From assembly GCA_902494515.1 (NCBI GenBank), contig CABUTS010000059.1:1-17440 (forward strand): 17,440 bases of DNA, written 5' to 3'. The notes beneath the pieces are model-generated. The model did not search any database. It saw only the letters and a program-made list of their open reading frames with translations, and had not been told where the DNA came from. Origin of the DNA: an uncultured Muribaculaceae bacterium (lineage in GTDB: Bacteria; Bacteroidota; Bacteroidia; Bacteroidales; Muribaculaceae). The translations under genes were made by a program, and so were the position numbers. How positions within the stretch are numbered: the first letter of the stretch is position 1; each line of letters starts with the position of its first letter. Shown here one piece after another: positions 6,606 through 13,200 of the stretch.

Positions 6606-7877
6606 TTATTCAACCGGCTGAGCATCGGGAAGCATCGCCGCGAAGTTGTCGGCCAACTCGTCGAGAGACGCGGCATTGGCCCCGGTCATCCGGGTTCGGA
6701 TGGTGACGACCGGTTCGGCGACGGTCATCCCGGGCATTGCCTCGACTTCGGCGCGCATCAGCTTGCCCGCCATCGGGGCCCAGCTGCCGTTTTCAACCAG
6801 CGCCACGGGGCGGTTGCGGTAGCCTTTGCTCCTGAGCCGGGCGAAAAGCGAAGCAACCGACGGCATCAGCCCCGCATCGTACGTCGGACTGAAGAACGCC
6901 ACTCCCCTGCTCGCAAATGCCTGACTGACAGCTTCCGAGAGGTCTGCTCCCGCGAGGTCAAACAGCCTGGCGTCAACGCCTTTTGCCTGCAGCAAGCCGA
7001 CAAACTGCCGGGCAGCAGCCAGCGTATTGCCGTGGAGCGTGGCGGCGAAAACCGTCACACGGTCGGTGTCGGGTCTGTATTGCCCCCAGGCTTCATAGAG
7101 CGGCACAGGATTGAACTCCGCAAGGTCGATGACCGGACCGTGGAGCGGACACAGCTGCCTGATTTCCAGTTTCGCAGCCTTCTTCAGCAGGTTCATGACC
7201 TGATTGCCGTATTTGCCGCAGATGTTGGCGTAATAGCGACGGGCTTCCTCGCGCCACTCCTTATATAATATAGAGTAATCGGCCTCGCCGCGGGCAATCC
7301 GCAGCGCAAGCGAAGTGCCGAAGGTGCCGAAAGCGTCGGCTGAAAACAGCGTCAGGCTCTTGGGGTCGTAGGTTACCATCACCTCCGGCCAATGGACCAT
7401 CGGCGCCATGAAGAACTGCAGCTGACGGCTCCCGAGGTCGAGGGTCGCCCCCTCCGTAACAGCCATCACCCTGTCAGCCGCGATGTTGTCGGCGAACTGC
7501 CCTAACATCTTTGCGGCGACAGCCGAGCAGACCACCTTGCAGTCGGGATATTTCGCCACGAAAGCCCCGATGGCCGACGAATGGTCCGGTTCGAGGTGCT
7601 GAACAATCAGGTAATCGGGCTTGCGGTCCATCTCCCGGAGTGTGGCGTCGAGCGCCTCCTCCCATACCTCGGCCACATCATGGTCGACAGTGTCGAGGAC
7701 CGCCACCTTCTCGTCAGCGATCAGATAGGAATCGAAACTCATCCCCTCAGTCAGCGGGTACTGATGTTCGAAAAGCTGCTGTCTGAGGTTCGCACAGCAA
7801 AAGCCGAGAATTTCAGGGTCATTTCCGACCTGGAAACGGACCACTTCCACACCATTGTTATTTTTAAATCCCTTCAT
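6606..7877 (-). CDS. Flavodiiron protein (class A, FprA family)
   Basis: Cytoplasmic O2 or NO reductase that protects anaerobes from oxidative or nitrosative stress, receiving electrons from a rubredoxin or similar donor (family knowledge). From the ATG at 7877 the product is 423 residues: a metallo-beta-lactamase-like diiron domain (about 1-265) and a C-terminal flavodoxin domain (about 272-415). All expected iron ligands are visible: H94-x-E96-x-D98-H99 in HLEPDHSS, His162 in VHWPE, Asp181 in SADAFG, and His246 in CPLHGP. FMN-binding loops include AATLHGNT (278-285) and SPTYDAG (330-336). No rubredoxin or NADH-oxidase module is fused. The open frame extends to a TTG at 7889, but the ATG at 7877 is preferred since it leaves a normal leader behind the -7 box. 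It is followed by dtd. Whether it prefers O2 or NO cannot be read from sequence. Confidence 0.94.
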   Translation of the reverse strand: MKGFKNNNGVEVVRFQVGNDPEILGFCCANLRQQLFEHQYPLTEGMSFDSYLIADEKVAVLDTVDHDVAEVWEEALDATLREMDRKPDYLIVQHLEPDHSSAIGAFVAKYPDCKVVCSAVAAKMLGQFADNIAADRVMAVTEGATLDLGSRQLQFFMAPMVHWPEVMVTYDPKSLTLFSADAFGTFGTSLALRIARGEADYSILYKEWREEARRYYANICGKYGNQVMNLLKKAAKLEIRQLCPLHGPVIDLAEFNPVPLYEAWGQYRPDTDRVTVFAATLHGNTLAAARQFVGLLQAKGVDARLFDLAGADLSEAVSQAFASRGVAFFSPTYDAGLMPSVASLFARLRSKGYRNRPVALVENGSWAPMAGKLMRAEVEAMPGMTVAEPVVTIRTRMTGANAASLDELADNFAAMLPDAQPVE

Positions 7878-7913
7878 AGTTGAAGCCAAAAAATATTCTT
7901 CCGCAAATTTAGC

Positions 7914-7921
7914 TATTTTAC
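7914..7921 (-). promoter_or_regulatory. Candidate flavodiiron-dtd promoter, -7 box
   Basis: On the minus strand TAAATTTG exactly fits TAnnTTTG, about 36 bases upstream of the ATG at 7877. The -33 region (TTTTTCG) is only approximate. No obvious redox-regulator palindrome accompanies it. Confidence 0.6.
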
Positions 7922-8103
7922 GCGAAAAACTGAAATCTTTCCCTGAAAATCGGAACTACCGCTTCAAATCCCCTAAAATAATTGAAATTTTTTACGTAAT
8001 TTTTCGCCTCGGCAACCAGCTGAATTTCAACCCCATACCGCTGCAAGCCGTCGCGTAACTGATTTTTGGCCCCGGTCAGCGTTAAAAAAAATTGCCGAAA
8101 AGT

Positions 8104-8134
8104 TTTGCCAGTTCAAAAATAATGCCTAACTTTG
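8104..8134 (+). promoter_or_regulatory. Bacteroidetes promoter of the tRNA cluster
   Basis: TTTG at 8104-8107 and TAACTTTG at 8127-8134 are separated by 19 bases, matching both halves of the Bacteroidetes primary sigma-factor promoter (TTTG, 19-21 bases, TAnnTTTG). It points at the tRNA genes, with transcription expected about 60 bases before the first. This is the best-formed promoter in the window. Confidence 0.85.
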
Positions 8135-8199
8135 CAACGCAATCGGGAAAAACGACCTCCCCGCGGGTCACCTGAAAGCCGAGAACCTTAACAAAATTT

Positions 8200-8272
<73 letters not shown>

Positions 8273-8353
8273 CAAAGAGTTCCATAACGGTTCCTTTAGT
8301 ACATTTACTTATTGAAATCTTTGCAGCCGGAATCAACCGAGATTCTTTTCAAT

Positions 8354-8426
<73 letters not shown>

Positions 8427-8509
8427 CAAAAACTTCACTAACGAATCTCAGCAAACCGGCAGAAGTCTGACTCCCTTTTCGGCTTCAACGCTATTGCAAA
8501 GATTAACTT

Positions 8510-8593
8510 GTCCGGATGGCGGAATTGGTAGACGCGCTACTTTGAGGGGGTAGTGATCATTAGATCGTGTGAGTTCGAGTCTCATTTCGGACA
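8510..8593 (+). tRNA. tRNA-Leu(GAG)
   Basis: 84-base class II tRNA. Acceptor GTCCGGA pairs with TTCGGAC with one G-T; anticodon stem CTACT/GGTAG encloses TTGAGGG with anticodon GAG; the long variable arm GATC-ATTA-GATC and T arm GTGAG/CTCAT are clear. The discriminator is A, no encoded CCA. It is last in the cluster, just before a terminator. Confidence 0.96.
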
Positions 8594-8598
8594 CTTGA

Positions 8599-8640
8599 AA
8601 AACCCGCAGCTGTTTCATCAGCTGCGGGTTTTCTGTTTTT
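8599..8640 (+). terminator. Intrinsic terminator of the tRNA cluster
   Basis: AAAACCCGCAGCTG (8599-8612), a 6-base loop, then its exact complement (8619-8632), followed by a T-rich run (TCTGTTTTT). A 14-bp perfect stem six bases after tRNA-Leu makes this a strong rho-independent terminator; the A-rich 5' flank could let it work on the other strand too. Confidence 0.93.
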
Positions 8641-8656
8641 ATTCTCGCGGGGATCC

Positions 8657-8735
8657 CCCGCCTAAAAAATTCCGCTTCGCTACATTTTTAAGCCGGGGTT
8701 ACATGAACAAGAAGGCTTTCAGCCTTCCCTTGCCG
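8657..8735 (+). repeat. Intergenic repeat R3, copy 1
   Basis: Starts CCCGCCTAAAAAATTCCGCT, continues GCT.CATTTTTAAG and GGTTACATGAACAAG, and includes the hairpin GAAGGCT-TTC-AGCCTTC (8711-8727). Nearly the same block occurs at 9295-9370. Non-coding. Confidence 0.8.
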
Positions 8736-8794
8736 GGGGCTTCTTGCTGACCCTCCGGCAACAAGAATTTGTAGCGACGTACGGACGTGCCTTT

Positions 8795-8927
8795 GGGAGA
8801 CTGCTGAAAAAATATTTTTGGCTGATTTTAACCGTCTGAGATTTCAATATTTGAAAACGTTCCCGTAGGGGGGTACGAGAGCAAAAATCGAAAAAATAAA
8901 AAATGGGTATAAAATCAGCAGTCTCCC
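8795..8927 (+). mobile_element. R2, 133-bp non-autonomous inverted-repeat element, copy 1
   Basis: Perfect 13-bp terminal inverted repeats: GGGAGACTGCTGA at the left end and TCAGCAGTCTCCC at the right. It is flanked by TTT on both sides (8792-8794, 8928-8930) and lies inside the palindrome ACGTGCC-TTT-GGCACGT, whose intact form is at 161-177. This gives a 3-bp target duplication. The interior is AT-rich with no open frame. The features fit a MITE mobilised by a transposase encoded elsewhere; I cannot name the parent insertion-sequence family. Confidence 0.88.
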
Positions 8928-8978
8928 TTTGGCACGTAATCCCTGCCAATAGAATTTTATCTTTCTTTAAATCAAGCA

Positions 8979-9197
8979 TTTAACACAGAACTACACGGAA
9001 CAAACGGAACCTGCATAATGAACTTCAACGGAGGCCTAAAGGCCTGACGCGGAACGTAAAACGGAAGCCTACGGCGGTAAAGCTTTGTCGCCCCGCAGGC
9101 TTCCGTTAACGTTCAGGAGCGAAAGCTCCGCAATGGTTCAGTTTGACGTTCCAGAGACAAATTTGCTTCCGTTAGTTCCGTGTAGCTCCGTGTTAAA
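8979..9197 (+). repeat. Dispersed repeat R1, copy C (full length, 219 bp)
   Basis: Ends are 31-bp inverted repeats matching at 28 of 31 positions (8979-9009 and 9167-9197; left end TTTAACACAGAACTACACGG). Inside are AGGCC-TAAA-GGCCT (9032-9045), a long stem made from GAACGT plus AACGGAAGCCT (9052-9070) and its complement (9097-9114), and the hairpin GGAGC-GAAA-GCTCC (9116-9129). Stems are shared with the copy at 4595 while loops differ. No coding capacity. Confidence 0.87.
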
Positions 9198-9251
9198 AAA
9201 CTCTTCGGCTGGAGGAGTTATCAACCCGTCAGGGAATCCAAAGGTCTATGT

Positions 9252-9276
9252 TCATGAAGACCTTCGGCCTTCACCC
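9252..9276 (-). repeat. R4, inverted copy of 4506-4530
   Basis: Exact 25-base reverse complement of 4506-4530, starting TCATGAAGACCTTCGG. It sits between R1 and the second R3 copy. Confidence 0.75.
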
Positions 9277-9294
9277 GGTTTGCTTCGGGGGGAG

Positions 9295-9370
9295 CCCGCC
9301 TAAAAAATTCCGCTGCGCTCCATTTTTAAGACGGTTACATGAACAAGAAGGCTTTCAGCCTTCCCCTGCC
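9295..9370 (+). repeat. Intergenic repeat R3, copy 2
   Basis: Matches 8657-8735 with few changes, including CCTAAAAAATTCCGCT and the hairpin GAAGGCT-TTC-AGCCTTC (9347-9363). Followed by the tandem array instead of going straight into the R2 flank. Confidence 0.8.
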
Positions 9371-9381
9371 GTGAGTTCATG

Positions 9382-9530
9382 CTGACCATCCGGTAGTTAG
9401 TTCGACGATTGCCGTAACTTCCGGATGACTATCCGGCAATTAGTTCGACGATTATCAGGGACTTCCCACTGACAGCCAGGCAGTTATTTCGGCAATTATC
9501 GGGGCTTCCGGCTGACTATCCGGCAGCAAG
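9382..9530 (+). repeat. Imperfect 43/44-bp tandem repeat, ~3.4 units
   Basis: Units start at 9382, 9425, 9469 and 9512 (steps 43, 44, 43). Each begins TGAC followed by TCCGGCAG-like sequence, then TTAGTTCGACGATTAT and CTTCC. The last unit is partial and runs into the R2 left flank. Copy 1 of the R2 flank has only one partial unit (near 8747-8760), so the array expanded in one copy only. Confidence 0.8.
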
Positions 9531-9559
9531 AATCTGTAGCGACGTACTGACGTGCCTTT

Positions 9560-9692
9560 GGGAGACTGCTGAAAAAATATTTTTGGTTGATTTTAACCGT
9601 CTGAGATTTCAATATTTGAAAACGTTCCCGTAGGGGGGTACGAGAGCAAAAATCGAAAAATCAAAAATACGGTATAAAATCAGCAGTCTCCC
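9560..9692 (+). mobile_element. R2, 133-bp inverted-repeat element, copy 2
   Basis: Same length and same 13-bp ends as copy 1, with a handful of substitutions near the middle and right side. The left flank (GACGTACTGACGTGCCTTT) matches copy 1, but the right flank is TTAGTAAAG, the end of the mutarotase gene, and not TTTGGCACGT. The left TTT and right TTA do not form the 3-bp duplication, so this copy has probably undergone deletion or recombination at its right side after insertion. Confidence 0.85.
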
Positions 9693-10073
9693 TTAGTAAA
9701 GATGGAACATGCGGTCCATCATTTGCCATTTTTCGTCGGCGGTGGCTTCGGCGGAGCAGTCCTGGAAGCGCGACATAAAGGTTTCCCATTCCTGTTGACG
9801 GGGCAAGGTGGCAAGCCGGGCCATCGCTTCCTCCCAGTTGAAATCGAGCGGCGTCTCCACTATCATAAAAAGTTTGTTACCGAGTATATAGATTTCCATC
9901 TCGAGGATGCCTACCTCACGGATGCCGTCGATCACCTCTTTCCAGATTACACCTTCGGAGTGCGCGTGGCGGTAGTCCTCGATAAATTTCCGGTCCCCCT
10001 CGCGCAGCTGCATTGTACGGCAATAGCGCTTGACGGGGACATCATATTGCCTTACCTTGAATCCTTCTGTCAT
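9693..10073 (-). CDS. L-rhamnose mutarotase family protein (DUF718)
   Basis: Family members interconvert the alpha and beta anomers of L-rhamnose (RhaM) or related deoxyhexoses in the cytoplasm. The 126-residue product aligns by eye with RhaM: YCRTMQL near 17-23, Y34-x-H36-x-H38 around the active-site Tyr/His region, LEMEIYILGNKLFMIVE (57-73), and QQEWETFM (93-100) where RhaM has its Trp-Trp segment, ending MFHLY. It carries about 20 more N-terminal residues than the 104-residue E. coli enzyme, as in Bacteroidales versions. Substrate (rhamnose or fucose) is not settled. No other rhamnose or fucose gene is nearby, so it is an orphan. Its stop codon abuts the R2 element with no base between. 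Confidence 0.87.
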   Translation of the reverse strand: MTEGFKVRQYDVPVKRYCRTMQLREGDRKFIEDYRHAHSEGVIWKEVIDGIREVGILEMEIYILGNKLFMIVETPLDFNWEEAMARLATLPRQQEWETFMSRFQDCSAEATADEKWQMMDRMFHLY

Positions 10074-10158
10074 AATCGTTTGATTATCAAATTATATGTT
10101 TCTGGCACCATGATAATGTCGGTGCACAACTGCCGAGACCGCATATCATGAATTAATG

Positions 10159-10166
10159 CAAAGTTA
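10159..10166 (-). promoter_or_regulatory. Candidate mutarotase promoter, -7 box
   Basis: Minus strand TAACTTTG fits TAnnTTTG exactly, about 85 bases upstream of the ATG at 10073. A second match, TACCTTTG, lies at 10193-10200. The 5' leader would be fairly long and contains a small stem, GCACC/GGTGC (10108-10128). Confidence 0.5.
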
Positions 10167-10251
10167 CAATATTTCCCGAACTATAACTTCGGCAAAGGTA
10201 GAATTTTATAAAGAGGTGAATATCACAGAATCGCAGACCTTCCAGGAGGAC

Positions 10252-13200
10252 TTACACGGGGAACATGTGCACCACACCCGTGGGCTGACCTTCAGCGGTA
10301 AGATGCTCAAGGACGGCAGTCGCATGCTTTACCAGCAACCTGACAGGCAGAAGTTTGCCTTCAAGCACAAGCTGCCCGTTTTCGGCTGCTTCAAAATCCG
10401 AATCCCCCGAAATTTTGCCTTTGTATACCGAGAGCTGCAATTCCGAATTAATGTCGCGTACTACCAACCGCTTGCGGTTGCAGTCATAAATAATACGGAA
10501 ATCCGAAAGCAACATAAATTCGATTTTTGGCAGCGACTGTGTATCGGCAGCATGTACGGCCATTGTCGCAGGAAGAGGAACCGCCGATGCGGCTTCCACG
10601 CCAGTTGAAGCTAACACCGATGTCTGCATCCTGTCTTCCATCATTGCGTTTGCAATCGGGTTTTCGGCGGTGCTGTCAGGTTTATCGGATACAGACGGCA
10701 CCGGATTCTCTTTTTCGATATTCGCGGAGGTTTTGTCGGCGGTCGAGGATTCATCTGTGCCGACAGACTTTTCATCGGCACGTGTGACCGTGGAATTCAC
10801 CGTCTCGTTGCTTCCGTGAATCAGCGCCGACGATATTATGCGTTCCCAAGCCTTTTGCCGGGATACTTGTATCGCCTCTTCGAGGTCTGTCTCCAGCGGT
10901 CCCTGAACGCCCAACTTACGGCGCTCGGGCATATCCGGCATTTCTATGCCTTTGTCGACTTTGGCCTTGCCTTCGACGTTTTTCAGACGTAGGAGATTGA
11001 AGAGCGAGCGGTCGGCTTCGTGAGCGTTGCGAGCGGCCCATTCATAGAAGCGGATAGAGTCGATATACTGGCCGGCCAGATCCATCTTCTTGCCCAAAGC
11101 CAGCAGGAAGGGTGTGGCCAGAACAGTCCGAACATAGCTTTTGAATTCCTTATCGAAATATTTGGAAGCCGAGGAATTCAGAGACGAAGTGTTGAAACTG
11201 AATTCAGGAGACATGACCTCGTTGATACGGGATGCGACGTTGTAAATCTCCCTGCGGGCATTGCCTGATGCAGACGTCTGAGAACCGACGATTTCGCTAA
11301 GCGCGGCGGCGTTGTCGAATTTGGCCGCCATAATCAAATCCAGCTCATTGCGGTTGAAGCGGGTAACGCTTTCAGGCAGCAAATCGGCAATGACAACCTT
11401 TGCTTTTGCCGGATCTTTCTCCAGGCTCAGGTACAGGGCCAGATACTCGCGCCGCTGACGGATGTCGTTGCTGCACGATATAACAGACTCTGCGATCCTT
11501 GTTATAATGTCGGTCGACTCGGCACGGATGTCGGCAATCTGATTCTTGCTGAAATCCTGAAAGATTTTTTCGCGCCATTCGCCGGGATAAGCCAGTTCGT
11601 AAAACAGGATACGTTTGGGAAAAGAGGTTACCTTGAGTTTGGAGCGGTAATATGCCTTGCAGGTGAACTGCTGACGCTCACAAACCTGAATCAACAGATT
11701 GTATTTTTCGTTTTTTTCGAGTATGTCGACGTACTTTGACACCACGAAGTCCTTACTGCTCTGGAATGGCTCTATGTAACCCGCAATAAGATCGAGGGCA
11801 TCCGTTTCATCTTTGTTCGGGGCCGGGAGAAAGTTGAGCAAGTGTTGCGCCAGGATGCGATAAATGTTCTTTTCGCTTAAGGACTTGGTCTGTTCGAAAT
11901 TCATCGACAGGTCACAGAGTAAGTCCTTGTATTCAGACAGGCTAACGGCGTTATTGATGCGGTGAGCAAGATGAGTCTTACTGATGTCACCCTTCCCGGA
12001 AATGAAGTATTGATCAAGCAGACCAAGTTTGGCCTCGATGTTATCGGCATTTATGCCCAGCCAGCAATATTCGACGGCTTTCACGCATTTATTGGCTTTC
12101 TGGAACTCGGATACAGCCTTGTCAAATTCCTGCTCTATGACATAAGCTTCGCCAAGGGCAGAGTGGTATTCGTCGTTTTTGACCCCCTCCTTGTAGCGGG
12201 CAGCAACCTGTCGCATCATTGAGGCATCCTGACGGCTGATGGCAAGATTATAGAGTTCTTTTATACCGTTTTCCCAATCCATGGGGTTGCCGGTGTCGCC
12301 AACATTGAGGTCCTGCTGAATATTGCCCTGCAGCAGAGTGCCGAGAGCATCCGCGGTCCACTCATTGTAACGGTGGATTGAAACGCGTTCGAGCATCTTC
12401 TTTTCAATTTGGGACTTCAGCTGCGAGTCGACTGCGACTCCCCAAAGCGAATCCTTGATATCGTCGTCAATGACAAAAAGGCGTTTCTTGGCTCGCGTAA
12501 TGGCTACATAGGCGTTGTTAAGGTGGTACTTGGCATCGATTTCAAGATCCACAGCGTCTTTGGAATCGTTCTGCCCATCTAACCAGCTGAAAATGGAATC
12601 GGGTCTAAGCAAGCTGTTGCAATCGCCGAAGCCGAAAATGGCCACATTGTCGTATTCAAGGCCTTTTGCCTGCGCGGGATTAAGGACGGTTATCCCCTCT
12701 GGCGAACCGTCGTCGTAGAAGCTGATTTTGCCTTTCAGCGGAGAGTTTTCGATATAATCCTTTGCCGACTGCCCCTCGTCGGAGGGGACAATCAGGAATA
12801 TATTTTTATTTTTGAGCAGCGGCCACACCTCGTCGCTGTTAGGGAAATAATAGACCAACTCACCTTGTTCAGTAAAATAGGTCTGCTGGGGCTGCGACAT
12901 TTGCCCGAACCTGGAGAAGCGCAGCAACTGCAGACGGTTGCCAAGTTTAACGATTGAACGCGACGAGCGATAATTGTTGACCAGCTGAACAGGTTCTTTC
13001 TGAGGCAGTTCCGAGTCATTCCGGTTGATGCGGGCAGCAAGTTGTTTTGTGAAGAACGAGCGCAGCGAATCCCAACTGAAGCCTGTCGGGCTCAGAGTCT
13101 GGAATTCATCGCCCGCGAAGACAAAGGGGATTTTGCTGATGGCATCGCAGGTTTCATGTCTACGCTCGACGAGGCTGCTCAGTCCGAGGATGACCTCGAG

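Larger units (their letters stand above)
7878..8199. other. Divergent intergenic region, flavodiiron gene / tRNA operon
   Basis: About 320 AT-rich bases without a supported gene. It carries the -7 box of the minus-strand flavodiiron gene near its left end and the plus-strand tRNA promoter at 8104-8134. Between them (about 7930-8100) I see nothing definable; a 67-codon open frame there has no recognisable protein features. Confidence 0.6.
8633..9692. other. ~1.06-kb gene-free repeat mosaic
   Basis: No credible coding region. The order is R3, R2 (in a split palindrome), R1, R4, R3, a 43/44-bp tandem array, then R2 ending at the mutarotase stop codon. The block R3 - TCCGGCARCAAGAA - GTAGCGACGTAC - R2 occurs twice, so the right half looks like a diverged duplication of the left with R1 and the tandem array lying in between or inside. 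All short open frames here run across repeats. Confidence 0.8.

Noticed and set aside
9382..9530. A possible CRISPR array
   Set aside because: Units of 43/44 bp are contiguous and imperfect along their full length, with no constant-repeat/variable-spacer pattern and no cas genes.
8600..9692. A tRNA-linked integrated element with att sites
   Set aside because: No integrase gene and no duplicated tRNA 3' end is present within the window; the two tRNA-Gly copies are full genes.
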